60,000 nucleotides of DNA, taken from Takakia lepidozioides (Eukaryota > Streptophyta > Takakiopsida > Takakiales > Takakiaceae). The position numbers were made by a program, and so were the translations under genes. This document shows positions 1 through 12,094 of the stretch, in pieces (the first letter of the stretch is position 1; each line of letters starts with the position of its first letter). The stretch is taken from NCBI GenBank assembly GCA_030704615.1, contig CM060731.1, forward strand, positions 26,290,001-26,350,000. Reading direction: 5' to 3'. The notes under the pieces are model-generated. The model had not been told where the DNA came from. It was given only the letters and a program-made list of their open reading frames with translations, and made no database searches.

Positions 1-700
1 TCAAGAGACGGTTCCGGATCTGGTTCCGGTTTTTTCTTATTGAGCCGGTTCCGGATCCAACTTTTAAACATGGGGGCGGTTCCGGTTACCGGTTAGTTGC
101 TGATAAAAACCATCGGTTCCGGTTAGGTTCCGGTTCTATTTTTATTTATTTTTAAATTAATTTAATTAGATTAAAAAAATTATCAGTCCGGTAGATTAAA
201 TAGCCGTGTATTCACATATTTGAACTAAAATCCAACGATTTTGTTAATTTTCACTAACACAAAAAAAAAACAAAAATACTCTAAATAAACTGGTAGAAGA
301 AAATGGGTAAAATTTTATGGGTTGAAAGTCCTATTCAGCTACCTGGCAAGTATTGGCATCTTCAAACATTTTATTAATGAACTTAGCCAGGATATCATGG
401 AGCTGGAGATTGAACCCAAGATCTCATGGCCCTGAAGCATTAACATAGAATCTCATGGCCTTCAAGCATTGAACCCAGGATCTCAGGAGCTTGAGAGCAT
501 TAAATAAGTTTTGCCCTGGGCCCACCAGCCCCACCAAGGGGTCAAGAACCTGTTTTTATCCCCTTGCGCCGGTTCTCACACCCAGCAGGAACCGCCGGTT
601 CGGTTCTGCGCCGATCCCCATTGGCAGGTTCCGGTTCCGGGTCAGGTTCTGTAGGAATGGGCCCGGTTCCGGTTAACCTGAACCTGAACCGGCGGTTAAC
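1..700. repeat. degenerate GGTTCCGG low-complexity DNA
   Basis: Two blocks (about 1-140 and 560-700) are built from irregular repeats of GGTTCCGG and its variants, separated by AT-rich DNA and by a short direct repetition of ATCTCATGGCC/AAGCATT phrases at about 415-505. Short open frames here are by-products of the repeat composition. No gene is visible. Confidence 0.6.
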
Positions 701-884
701 CTAGGTCCCGGCGGGTAACTGCCCAACACTGAAAATAACCTCTTTCATAGTAACCCCGCCATAAAGGGGTAGAAATGGGACACCGCCTAGCCTCTCCACT
801 GTCCCCAGATAGTGCCAAGGGTGCCCCGGCAAAAACTGCCCGTCCTGCCACGTACTCCGTGCCATGTCGGCGAACAGCCCTCGA

Positions 885-1860
885 CCTCCTCCCACCCACG
901 CCTTGCCACGTCCTCGCCTCCTATCCGCCACGTCCTCGCTTCCCTATCCATCAGGTCGCCCCCCCACAGCCTGCTGCACGGGCTCACTTACACACTACAT
1001 TCATCCATTTTAAAATATCATTCATACATGTTATTCGCATGAATTTGATACATATGTACCATAACCCTAAAGAGAACCTTATACACATTTGTGTAAGTGT
1101 ATAACTTACATGAGCTCCTACAAAGATCTCCTCCCAGCTTGCTATACATTCCCATTCCTCCTCAAAGTCAGAGGGATAAATGAATGCCTCATTTGAAAAG
1201 TCGTCGTCATCTTCCATATTCAGATCTTAAACCCTACACCCCTAAACCCCACATTCACCTACATGTATATTAAGCGGGACTCTATGATGTAAAGAACTTG
1301 TTAGTCTATATACCCCAATTGATTTGGCCAGTTTGGGAAGGTCATGTTAAGTGAGAATGTAACTTTGAGATGATAATGTTTGACAAATGTGTCAAAGCAA
1401 ATTGTGAATCGAAGTTCAAATGCATCAAGGTCAAGAAAAAGACACAAAGACAAATGAACTTATAGATGTACACTTAACATCCACTAAACTATGTCATATA
1501 CTTTTATGATATATGTAGCTGCAAGGCGAAGTGGCTCTTAGTTACGCCGGCTTCGGCCGGAGTCTTCTCTCTCTCTCATGTATAGAATATTGACATCCAA
1601 TGTAACATTAAACCCACTTAGATGACATTCCTAAACCAATTTTTGCCTACTTCCACATATGTGTATGGCTGAATGTGTGCAAATGTGTTGACACTTTTGA
1701 CATTATGTATGAAATATCAACATGTAATATATGCCTCACAAGTCACAAGGACACCACGTCATGTAGGTGGCAGGGGAAGGCAGGCTGTGGGAGGGCGACA
1801 TGGCGGATAGGGAGGTGAGGATGTGGCAAGGCGTGGGTGAGGAAGCCTGGGTCCTGATCC
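885..1860. mobile_element. small inverted-repeat (MITE-like) element
   Basis: About 90 bases at 885-985, containing CCACGCCTTGCCACGTCCTC and then a CCACAGCCTGC block, return as an imperfect reverse complement at about 1755-1860. The roughly 770 bases between have no convincing gene. Long imperfect terminal inverted repeats around a short non-coding core are typical of a MITE or deleted DNA transposon. GCCACGTC-rich ends and internal CATTCATCCA motifs recall the subterminal DNA of MULE2 at 22.1-22.7 kb, so it may be a derivative of a similar family; that link is inference. Exact ends and target duplication were not resolved. Confidence 0.45.
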
Positions 1861-1915
1861 CAGAATCATCTGGGTGGCTCTCAGTGCACTTAACCAACTG
1901 AGCTACTGACTGTTG
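1848..1915 (-). other. tRNA-like pol III promoter remnant (possible SINE head)
   Basis: On the minus strand the sequence reads GTCAGTAGCTCAGTTGGTTAAG, a good match to a tRNA A box and D arm, followed about 30 bases later by GGATCAGGACCC, a weak B-box-like block. No full cloverleaf is evident, so this is more likely a tRNA-derived SINE fragment or tRNA pseudogene than a working tRNA. Confidence 0.3.
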
Positions 1916-2582
1916 GTGTAGCTTAATTGGACAATCATTAGAAAGGAGCTTTCTGTCCCTTCTTTAAAATAAGGTTGAAAATCACTTCTCAGACCGGCAT
2001 ATAGGATCCTTCTATCTAGAGGGGGGTGTGGTATGTTCTTCTCCCCCTTCCCTTCAATGGTGTCCCAATTGGACCCCTTCATGGTGAGGTTACTGTGAAA
2101 GAGGTTGTTTTCTCCTCTCACTATCAAAGGGCCTGATTTTGTGAGCTGTTGCTCCTAGGAGTGTGGATTGTCCTCACAAGATACCAATTTCCGGGCACAT
2201 GAAACTGGTTCTTGGTGTCCAAAACAGTCCAGGTTCCATTTCTGGTTTCCGCTAACCACCACCGGCCCCAAAAACAAGTAGGACCATAGACATATTAATT
2301 AATAGAGGGAGGACTCAGTGAATACAGTGATAGATTAGAATTAGAGATTAGGAATAAGCCCCCCAAATATGGGAGGGTATCATTTATTTCAAAATAATAC
2401 CGGACCAAAGACACACACACATATATATATATATACTGAACGGGAAGTCCTCCCATTTCTTTTGAAAGAAAAAAAACCGGAAGCGTGGGTATAGTGATAC
2501 CCAGCAACCCTACTTTTTTCCAGTCTTGGCTCAAAATAAGAGCTCAAGATAAATGAAGATTTTGAGTAGAGAAAGGATCTTG
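1916..2582. other. intergenic DNA downstream of PLD, with CA/TA microsatellite
   Basis: No gene is seen. A dinucleotide microsatellite, (AC)n passing into (AT)n, lies at about 2411-2436. The 3' untranslated region of the phospholipase gene probably lies in the upper part of this interval. Confidence 0.5.
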
Positions 2583-5528
2583 TCAAGCAGTCAGGATTTT
2601 GGGCAAGATGAGCTGATTTCCCCCCAAGATGTTGGCGATGGTGTCAGGGAAGAACTTGCAGCCATCAAGAGTGGTAAGCTTCGCATCTGGTGTGATAGTT
2701 TGTGGGTAGGTCATCAAATGCCCCTTCATGTCTGTGATGGGCCCCGGCCTTGAGAATTCTTCCCAGTATTGATCTGCGATTTCTCTTACTCTCTTCATGC
2801 ATTCCACTGTCCATGGCCGATCAAACACTTCCTCGTGTAGTCCGAGGTGTTCAGACCACAAAGAGGATCGGAAGCCATAGACTCCTGCACGAGGGTGGCC
2901 ATCGTGTGACATGCCCATTGTGTGGTGGGGCTGGAAGGCCCCCATAGCTATCTCCGTATCTCGACCACCGTCCATCGATCGCTGGTTGATATTTGCCGAT
3001 CCAATCACCAGGTACTCGTCATCAACTGCCAAATCATAAAAATATACATGACAGGATTAAGTCTCTGACAATGTGTAGACTGGGAGATGAAGACAATCGA
3101 AAGAGAGCCTAGGTTACTTAACAACCTCTAGCCAAAGAGAGAGAGAGACTTAATAACACATTTCCAGGGAGCCACATAGCCTGTGGGACAGACACAGAGA
3201 AATTGAGGCACTCACCAACCATCATTTTGGCATGCACATAGACCATGAAACGCCTGTTGTCTTGTGCTTTCTGGTACATGCTGCCTTCATTTGGCTTTTG
3301 TTCCGGCACCAATTCATTCAGGTCAATGGTCTCCCTGTTACCCAAACAAAAGAAACTGAGGTGGTCCGAAGGAAGTTCATTGACGCGGTTTGTCTCCTTC
3401 AGAGCTCTGGCTATGATACCATACATCATCTCTTTAGTCTTTCGATGCAAATGAAGGATGTCTTGAACTGTAGCACTTGTAGGTACCCCGTCAGGCCATA
3501 GGGGCACGACAATGTACACACTAAACTGTTCTCCAGCATGAATCTTGCTTGCAATTTTCAGGGCTATCTCTAGGGGAATCAGATTTGGAATAGAGTCATC
3601 ATTTTTGGAATCCCAAGCATGGGAGCTTCCCAGGAAGTACTGATTTTCAAGGTAGAGGAAACGTTTGGCTCGGCGTATGGCACTGATATATGCATCTTCG
3701 ATACTCCTGTCTGCCAAATTGCCGGCGCCTTGCCGCATCAACCCTGCTTTGAGACAATCACTTATATTCTCAGGAAAGCCCACGGCTGAGGTGTCATCAA
3801 TTGACCGAAAGAGCTGCACATTCCATGTTTCGGTATCGTCTTCCTGTGTTACAGCAGAAGGTGGACAGAATGGGTCTATCTCGTCAATAGGTACTAGCAG
3901 GTGTGCTTTTTCATTATCAACCTGTTTCAACCACCTCAGTGTGAAATTCTTGTGCATGTCCCAAGCTATGGGTCCCTCTAGCTTGGAGTAGATGTCATGC
4001 CAAGGCTCGCGAGGTCCCCCCATCTTCAAGCTAGCCTGCTCAATGCTACTCTGGTGAAAATCATCCTTGAACAAAGTATTGAGGTACCTAAAGAGTGTGT
4101 GGGAGGGGGTATCATACCTGCCATCACAAAGATCTATACCTCCCTCAAACGCAACCAGCCGCCGCTGACTAGAATTGTACGGAGGAAGAGCTGGGGCATC
4201 CACAACTACTGCCTTTTGGTGATGTGTGAAGAAAAAACCCTTAGCTAGATCGAAATTTAACGCACTTGGATTGCGAGGGCAAAGCACACACTCAACTTTG
4301 GTGTCCCTAAAATAGGCAAGGGTGTCTTCATCATGGGTGTGCATGATGCCTGACCCCAAAAAAGGTAGCTCCAAGTTGTCAGTTTTGTCATCCCATACCA
4401 GCAACAACACCCGAACACCCTCAAGTGCCTTCCGTGTAAGAAGTCTTCCAAGCGTTTCACCCAAGTTCCCAGGCACATCACTGCCTGATGGGTCACGGAC
4501 AAGACGGATCTTTGCATTCACAGACCACCCAGCAATGTAGACGAGGTGTTGAGCATGCTCTATGGCATGGTAGACGTCCTCCCAAGCTTTTGCAGGCTGG
4601 TAAAATTCCCCATTTCCCAGCACAACATTTGGCGAGAACACATCATCTATGTGGGCATTTTGATAGGGAGTCACTTTGCACCCCTTCCTCAGAGGGAAGA
4701 AGGTATGAGGAACACCTTCAAAAGCACCACCAGCCACACCAGAATCCCAGTACTTGTCAAATCTTGCTTGCACAAATTCAAGGAGGATATGAATACTTGC
4801 TGTTCCCTCAAGATCACCCTCAAGGTTGAACCACCCGTCCACCTTTTCTCCTTTAAGGATATTATCAGAAACCGGAATCATCGCTTTCCCCAAAGATACT
4901 GCTCCAGAGTAGACATATACGTCAATAGAAGAAACTTCATGTGCACAAAAGATCCTGAAGGATTCTTGCCAGCTTACTGTATGCTTTCTCTCTTGAGATG
5001 AAGTTCTGGCCACTTTCACTGGCGCAAGCTCAATGGCTGCAACTACGCCCCCAAGGATGTTGTCAATGGTCTGCAATACCTCTACCAATTATCAGCTCTG
5101 TACTGAGGAGGACATGGATAAGACCTGTTAAAACACATTTACACACTCACAGTGGTAACAAACTGATCACACCTCCCTGTCTCTGTCTCTCGCTCTCTAC
5201 CCCCTGCTACCCCTCTCTCCCTCTCCCACAGTCTGTGGACAGGATATGCATCGGCGTAGATAACTGACGAGAGGTATGTGTTGAGGATTCCAACTAATTC
5301 GAAGCTGCACATAGCTCAAACATGTAGAAAGCAAAATTCAAATACCTGCAAGAACCTCGGGATTCTCGATGTATCCATTTCTACAATGGTGATGTTTAGG
5401 ATTCCGTGAAGCAAAGTCGACTTTGTTGGCAGGACCCCATTTGCAAGAGGAGTATGGTACTGCCTGCGGGGGGGATGGGGATAGCAACTACAGCATACCC
5501 GCACAGATTTAGCGTAACAATTTCCCAT
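2583..5528 (-). CDS. PLD: phospholipase D, C2 type, three exons
   Basis: Hydrolyses membrane phospholipids to phosphatidic acid. Predicted exons are 5528-5346, 5070-3216 and 3025-2583; their lengths sum to 2481 bases, exactly 827 codons (826 aa), the usual size of plant C2-PLDs. The introns are GT-AG and phases match. A C2-like N-terminus (LLHGILNITIVEMD, about residues 38-170) precedes the two catalytic HKD motifs: HHQKAVVVD near residue 345, and HAKMMVGVDDEYLVIGSAN near residue 672, split by the second intron. The C-terminus ends ILTA, like plant PLDs ending PPILTT. The protein starts MGNCYAKS, resembling an N-myristoylation plus palmitoylation signal. No frameshift or nonsense change was seen, unlike everything else in the window. 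Overall most alpha-like to my eye, but subclass is uncertain; a further 5' non-coding exon is possible. Confidence 0.9.
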
Positions 5529-6516
5529 GGCAGCTCACTTCTCCCACAACTCTGCTACATCAGGCTGCGCAAAAGGGTTGCGAGTTGATGCTGATGTAGT
5601 CTAAGCTGCACACACATTTATAAGAATCGTTCATGTAGCATTGTGATTGCTGAGCGAGGTACATTGTCTTCAAGGAATCTCATTCACAGGGTCATTGCAG
5701 CTAGAAATCCCAACTCGACTACAATTCTAACGATCTCTGCGTCCATTGGCCCTCTGAGCTGTGTGTGGAGTAGTATGCTATGTAAAAAACTGGACGGTAA
5801 AGTCTTCTTTCTTTCTCTGCTTAGCAAGTGGTCAAGAATTGGCATGGGTACATTGCTATGAAAGCGTAAATAGTATCCGGACTTACAGGTGGTATTATGA
5901 CGAGACTCAGTTTCAACGAGTGTAGCTTGTGCAATGCCAATCTGCGTGAGATTGCTGGAGCTCGCCACGACTTCCTGTCGTCTCAAGAAGTGCTTCCCAG
6001 AAAGTAACCGGGTATCGTAAATGCAGTCTACAAACGACATGCTGCTACGAAGGGGAACAGCGATTGCGAGGACCCAATCTACAAAATGCTAACGTGACAG
6101 CAAGTATGTATGTAAGTGTGGCAGTATCGGGAAGTCGAGCAAGCAAGCCCAGAGATCGATGAGATTGGAAGCAAAGTATGCGCATCAAAACCGGGATCCA
6201 TCAGTCCCGGGAATATGCTGAGGGCATTGCTTGTGTGCCACTCCCAAGTAACTCCCTGTCAGTACTCTTTCTTTCCCTGTCGTGGTGAACACAGCACCTC
6301 ATCAAGCAGGCTAACTTAATGGTGGGCTAGTGGAACCATCTGCTTATCCTGCATACTTAGAGTGTAAGCCCACTTTAGACTACTGTCCAAGACCAGCTCA
6401 AACTGCACTGGTCCTATTGGTTGAGGGCGGATTTTGTTTGTGGCATATTGGGTTTAGGGACCAAGAAAGGGTTTGGAGCACTAACTTCTTCATCCATCTG
6501 CATATTATGAGATAGG
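5529..6516. other. upstream region of PLD; no gene recognised
   Basis: Lies 5' of the predicted PLD start on the minus strand and should hold its promoter and 5' leader. A 118-codon minus-strand open frame at 5684-6040 has no recognisable domain and no splice context linking it to PLD. The rest shows neither coding nor repeat structure I can name. Confidence 0.4.
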
Positions 6517-7119
6517 ATGAATGTTCCTCATGTTAGTCCAAAAGTGATGGCTGGGGTGGCTGCACAGTATTTCACTAATCTCTTCGATCGCCCTCCCGTG
6601 TCGGAGGACATTCTCTCTAGCAAGGCTACAGTCTTGGAATCAATCCCTTGTATCCTTTCCCCCCATGACATTTCTAAGCTCAATGAGCCCTTTTCGGAGA
6701 TGGAACTCGTGCTAGCCCTAGAAAATTTGGCTTCTCTCAAATCCCTAGGATTGGATGGACTCCCGGTGGAGTTCTTCAAATCCTTGTGGGATGTGGTCTA
6801 TGAGGATTTCCTTCTCATGGCAAACGATGTACTGGCCAAAGGCATTATGCCCTCCTAGCTTTCTCAAAGGATGATTGCCTTATTTTTTTTAAAAAGGATC
6901 GTGAGAGGATTACCAACTACAAACCCATCACCTTGCTTAATTCTACTTACAAGATATTAGCTAAGGCCGTGGCCATGAGGCTTCAACCCTTTTTGCCTAG
7001 GCTTGTTCGGCCAGAGGAGACCGGGTTTATGCAGAATAGAATGATCCTAGATAATGTTATTTTATCCATTAAAGCTCTCCACTTAGCCCGGCTTTGAGAT
7101 TAGCCTCTCGCATTGCTAA
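6517..7119 (+). pseudogene. LINE (non-LTR) reverse transcriptase fragment
   Basis: A 113-codon open frame contains the LINE pre-RT signature GLDGLPVEFFKSLWDV (about 6750-6800). After a stop and a frameshift, the next RT blocks follow at 6890-7100: NYKPITLLNSTYKILAKAVA and RPEETGFMQNRMILDN. These are conserved fingers-domain blocks of L1-like plant LINE reverse transcriptases. The YADD catalytic block and everything downstream are missing, because the sequence is cut at about 7119 by a gypsy LTR. A dead 5'-truncated fragment. Confidence 0.8.
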
Positions 7120-7845
7120 TGTCGCGCACCTCACTTCGGTAAGCTCCCCTTCAAGTCATAGTTACTCGCTTTGATGCGCACGCCTAACTCCCAAACTGGC
7201 CGCCGGGCCAACTCGGAGCTTCGGCTGCTCACCGGGACATAATGGCCCCCATTTTTTTCTCCACAAGACCCTCGCTCACTTTGGGCCTAGTGGAAATTCC
7301 CTTTGGTTGTTGGCAGTCCGGAACAACTCCCCACACCTTGGTCGCTTTCCAGCTCGCACGCTTACTCATTAGTTTTTTGGTCACCAACGGGCTTGCACCG
7401 TTCTCGGGGTTACTACTCTCTATATATACTTCTGTGACTGTCCGCGGGGGTTTCACAAACAACCCAGTCATTTTATGGCGAACCACCACAAAGACCCTGG
7501 ATTCCCGGTGATGAGTCGCGGTGAGTCTTGGCCCACCCACCACGGCCCCATTGGACCGTGATGAGTCCCAAGACTCCCCACGACTCCCACCACAAGGTCT
7601 CCGCCCCATGGTGATTCTTATGCCACCCCCACTAAGACCCACTAAGCTACCACCACCCCTCGTGGACCCACCCCCACCGCAACCCGGTGTGCGGGGCTTC
7701 ACCTAGTAAGCGCCTCCGCCCTTTTGAGTGCCTTGGGCAATCAAGGGTGCTTCAGCCCCCGTACCTATTGTTGCCACTGCCCCCACCACAGGGGCAGCCT
7801 CTCTTGTGTCCTGACCCCTTGCCCTCAAGGCAAGGGACCGCGACA
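7120..7845 (-). mobile_element. gypsy LTR, minus orientation (family B)
   Basis: A 726-base unit with termini TGTCGCG...CGCGACA, nearly the reverse complement of the LTR at 39129-39842. Glycine/proline-rich open frames on both strands come from G-rich LTR DNA and are not genes. No primer-binding site follows it on the lower-coordinate side, and a purine-rich stretch (GGTAGGGGTG) precedes it on the minus strand at about 7846-7858, so it is best read as a 3' LTR. Flanking 5-mers do not match, so it is not a clean solo LTR. Confidence 0.75.
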
Positions 7846-8287
7846 CACACCCCTACCAACAGAGAGTCGATGTCCTCATCGACTTGTTCATTTTGTAGAA
7901 AAACTAATATCCAAGTTGTGGCGTCCCACATCAAGGAGTTTGTTTCCATACCATGGCGTCCCATGGCAAAGAACCAAACCCCACACTTGACTCTACTCTC
8001 CACTAGCTAGTTTGGCCGATTTCCTCCAAATCTCGGCCAAGGGTGGAGCATCTCAAGCTCCACCCAGTGCACTCTTCTTGGCCCACTTCAAGGCCAATGA
8101 ACGATCATCCCCGAGGATCAAATCGCCTTACTGCAACAACATTGCTTGCGACCGCTCATGATGTCGCTTTTGGCATCACCTTGAACCCCTTTTTGACTAG
8201 GAAAATAACCTTCAACCAACCGCGCGCCCCAATCACTACAATTGGGTCCGCCTTGGAATGTTGGCTTGAGGTACGGGAACACGCGGA
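7846..8287 (-). other. probable internal remnant of the minus-strand family B gypsy element
   Basis: Sits where the 3' end of pol would be expected beside a 3' LTR. An 83-codon minus-strand open frame runs through it, but I recognise no integrase motif. It ends abruptly at 8288, where the truncated LTR of another retrotransposon begins. Confidence 0.3.
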
Positions 8288-8424
8288 CTGTGACGGGCTG
8301 TGTATCCCCCCCTAAAGTGCGCTGCTGTCACCCCTAAGGCTCCCGTTGGTCTCCGTCTGTGCAAAAATTAAGGGTACCCCACATATCCCGTAAAAGTGCC
8401 TAAGTCCCAGACAGTCCTCTAACA
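8288..8424 (-). repeat. partial 3' LTR of retrotransposon A
   Basis: Near-identical to 34423-34559. On the minus strand it starts TGTTAGAGG directly after a polypurine tract (GAGAGGGAAATGGG, about 8430-8450), the expected layout at the 3' end of a retrotransposon. It is cut off at 8288 after about 137 bases. Confidence 0.8.
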
Positions 8425-8462
8425 TTACCCATTTCCCTCTCAAAAAGCCGTGTCCTCACGGT

Positions 8463-11400
8463 TTACTGTTTGGGATTTGTAACCCTTTGTGAGCGAGCAC
8501 CCTTCTGACGGTTAGAGTCTCGTGAAGGACTCCGTGTGCGAGCCCGTGTCCTGTCACTGGTTGAGGGAGATGATTGAACACTACCTGGATATGTGAGTCC
8601 TTCTAGAGGCTGATATCGAGGTAATCTTTCAGGCATAGGAGACCCCCGTCGCTTCTTCTCTGCCATCTGAATTGCATAGTCCTCTGCCATGTCAAAAGAG
8701 TCCGCTGAATAAACAGTTGTATCAGAATCCTCGTCCCCCCTGAGGTGTTTTAACTGTCGAACTCTAACTGGAATTCTCTGGGGCATACAATGTTGTCCCA
8801 CCATGTCTGGAAGTTTAAACTGTAAAACTTGTTGTAAGCGCTGAATTGCAAAATTGGTGAAGACCTGAGCTCCTTGTCTGTCCAGATGAGTGGGGTACCA
8901 ATGACTTGTGAATTGTGCAAGTATTTCCATGCCTCATGTCCCTTAAAGAAAATATCGTCAGGGCCGAATTTCTGTGTTGACAAATTGTTCCAGGCCGCAT
9001 GAAACCATGAACGAATCTGAGAATCCTTTTGCATCATAACTTTTGCCTCATATAGGTACATATGAGGTGGCACTGAAGATAAGACCCAATGATCCCCACT
9101 GGAATAACTCATAAAGCGCGTTTGCATCTTCTGCTGCTCAATGTGATAACGTACCAGAAAACAAGCAGCGTAGTATAACCCGCAGCCCATGACAATACTT
9201 GCTACCTCTTTGGTCTTGGTATAAATGAATCCATGTACAACTTGGAAGGCAATTAATTCCTTCAACATGGTACTTGCTTCATGCCAGTACTGTGGAAAGT
9301 GATGATCCTCAATTGGTCAATTGTTCGGAAGAACTTTAGTCCTAGTTGCCACTGGCAGCCAAATGCGCATGATTTGATAGTAATGTGCCAACGACTGCGG
9401 AGGACTAAATTCCTTCCAAGCCAAATCCAACACAATCGGAATTTGGTTGAAGGGCATAATCATAGCCCGACTGTACTCCCGTGCAGCTGGAGTTTTAGGT
9501 GGGTTAAAAGCAGCATTCCCCCATACCTCAGGCTGTGGTGGCTGTGGTGTGGCTGTAGTAACAACAGGGTCAGCTACTGGCACAGTGACTTGTTGTGGTG
9601 TTGGTGGCACTGGCTCTTGTACCATTGGCATCTCCTGCACCCCCTGTGAAGAAGACTGAAAAGCCAAAGTTCTCGCTTGTAAATAAGAAGCCATTAGCTG
9701 TTCCTCAGGTACACAGACTCTCTTGTCGATATTTGAAGTGAGGTCCTCCACTTGAGTCTGTAGGCCGTCTACATCCTCCTGTAACTCCGCTATCCTACTA
9801 TAGACATTGTCTATAGTAGTTGTGGCAATGTTCTGCACTTGCAGTCTGAGCTAATTCATCTCGCTTTGGGTGAGCTTTTGTGGTGCTTTGCCCTCCACCG
9901 GCCCTTGTGCTAACCAGACCTGCATAAGGTGGTTATCCACCAAGTTGCTTGTGGCACCCCTTAGAGTCTGCTCCTCTGTGAGCCTGTACACATCTATCTG
10001 CTACTGTAAAGCCTCCATGTGCTTCGCATGAGATTCAACCAAACTCGCATAGGCAGCAGCCAGATTATTGGCTTCCTTCCAAGCCTTGTTAGCCACAGAG
10101 AGTTCATTTCTATTTACCATGAGCAATTGTTGCAACTCCAGGATGTACATCTCTTGGTCAGCTTCAACCTGCCTGTATTGCTTGAAAGTATTCTCATTGC
10201 GACAGATTGTATTTTTCATATCGACAATGAGTTTCACTTGCTCAACATTCTCTGCCTCTGCCTTCGTACATCTTTCCGCTTGACTGTTTATTTCTATTGT
10301 AGCTTGGTCAAACATAGTTGTGAGTGTAGCACATTGTATGGTCATCCTGTCATGCATTGTCTGCAACTCCGTATGTAGTGCATTCACTTCTTGCAACTTG
10401 CTTTCATGCTTCACCTGCATTTGGTATAGTGTTGCTTATGTGCTTCGTGTAACTGGTCTTGCGCAAGGCCTGCCTCAATCAATTGTTCATTGGCCAATTG
10501 CAAAGCCGCTTCTGTACTCTCTAAGTCTTGCTGCATCTTGAGAGTGACCTCTTCATCGACCTTGTTTGCACACTCAGTGGCAAGTCGAGCCTCAAACTCC
10601 TTCCTGAGTTCCTCCCTCAAAGCTGCCAATTGGGTAGTTGGAACATGGGATTTGACATAAGTACCCACCAAATTAAGTGTCATGCTTATGGAACTCATAA
10701 GCATGGCCTGTTGAGGGTCATCATGGTGAGCTTGCTGCTGTTCTCCCTGATCCTCAACAGTGTGATGCCTCACGAACCACTCAGGCCATTGCCCCACCAG
10801 ATTTTCTTCCTGAACCACTTCATCCGTCACCGGTGCTGCAGTGTCTTGACATTCTACCTTTGGTACCTCCGTCACAGGTGTGTGTATTATATGCACCGCA
10901 GGGTTTCCCCTGGACAACCGTTGCACCTCCGGAATCACTGTTTCCCTGACCAGACCAAAATTTTCATAGAGAAGGTCCCCCTTCTCAATTTCTGCCACCA
11001 CCTGTTCTGTAGTGAGAATATCTAACCCTTCTTTCTCCAAATCAATTATTTCTGGTGGAACTGCATGGACAACTTGTGGTAACTCTGTGACAAGCCGATC
11101 ATCTGGCTGTGATGGCTGTGATACTGAAGTAACTTCCTCTTCCCTCTCTGAAGGTCTTGCTTCCAATAATAACAGCTCTCTGTGCTGCTGTGCCCCTTCC
11201 TGCACAAGAGCTTGGGAAACATTATCATGCGGTTTTCGTGAAGCCAGTGGATCCGCCACTACAGTTTTTCCCCGCCTTTGTCTCTTAGTTTGGGGTTGCC
11301 CTGCCAGTCCACCCTCATTGTGTGAAGAGCCTTGTTCTTCCATTGCAGTGGTTTCAGTCTCAAACACTCCCATCTCCTTTCTTTCCCGAGCATCAAGTAT

Positions 11401-12078
11401 GCAAGAATCAAGAATTATTTGAGCAATGATTGGGCCAGACACTATGATAGGAGACTTTGCGGCAGTGTCCTGTAATCTTTTCATCTCCTCTACCAGTGCG
11501 TTGTACATTATGTCCGCCCATGCTACCTCTTCTCCTCTCAGGGCTTTGAGTATCTCCTCTGTGAAGGATCTGTTCAAATACTGTTGGTTTTGTTTCATGG
11601 CAAACAGAACGTTCAATACCCGGCCTACCTCCCTTAGCCCTGGGTAGACGGCCTTGGTACAAGCATAACCTTGAGTTTTAAAGAAACTCTCTTCTTGGAA
11701 TAAGTCCCCTATTTGCAGTCTTGCCCTGTGCTCCTCCACATGCACCTGACGTGATGGCAATTCAAACAATTGTTGTAGGTATAGGGGAGTAATTTCTAAT
11801 TCAACTCCCTTCACCGTTGTTGCTCCTGTCCTAGGCTCAAAGTTCTGCAAGAATTGTAACATGTACTGTCTATGGTGCAATGTCCAATATTTGTTTTGCA
11901 ATCCTTCCAATCGCAGCTCCTTCAGTAACTGTACCGCCTGTGGAGTAGCAATCGTTTGTTTCTGCAGGATTGTGGTGCTCTTCACCCTGATTTCTTCCAT
12001 TCCTCTCACTCTCTTCATTCTAGACCCACAGAAAGGTTTTGGCTGTAACAATTGAAGAAATGCCTGCAGGGCACAAAG
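8463..12078 (-). pseudogene. extra (third) ORF of retrotransposon A, first copy
   Basis: A long coding region read downward from 12078, broken into several frames (12078-10411, 10420-10001, 9838-9317, 9268-8750, 8930-8463). I do not recognise a catalytic domain. The first part contains a conserved block around LHHRQYMLQFLQNFEPRT and a basic patch TKRQRRGKTVV; the middle is Glu/Gln-rich with heptad-like coiled-coil character (about 10050-10650); the end is basic and Ser/Arg-rich (SDRTRARTRSPSRDSNRQK). It lies after integrase in the other copy and ends just before the polypurine tract, as envelope-position or accessory ORFs do, but I see no signal peptide or membrane span, so an envelope role is not supported. 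Its N-terminus is cut by MULE1. Confidence 0.75.
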
Positions 12079-12094
12079 CATAAACCATCCGCGG

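Noticed and set aside
984-1217. Acidic 77-codon frame beginning MEDDDDFSNEAF
   Set aside because: It lies inside the small inverted-repeat element, has no domain, and the faint likeness to the methyltransferase acidic tail is too short to use.
5684-6040. 118-codon minus-strand frame upstream of PLD as a separate gene or first exon
   Set aside because: No recognisable domain, no matching splice signals to the PLD start, and composition like non-coding DNA.
7229-7702. Gly-rich 157-codon frame (and its relative at 39272-39709)
   Set aside because: Both lie wholly within gypsy LTRs and owe their composition to G-rich LTR DNA.
8463-12078. Envelope-like protein in the position after integrase
   Set aside because: No signal peptide, furin-like site or membrane span is visible; the middle is a charged coiled coil.
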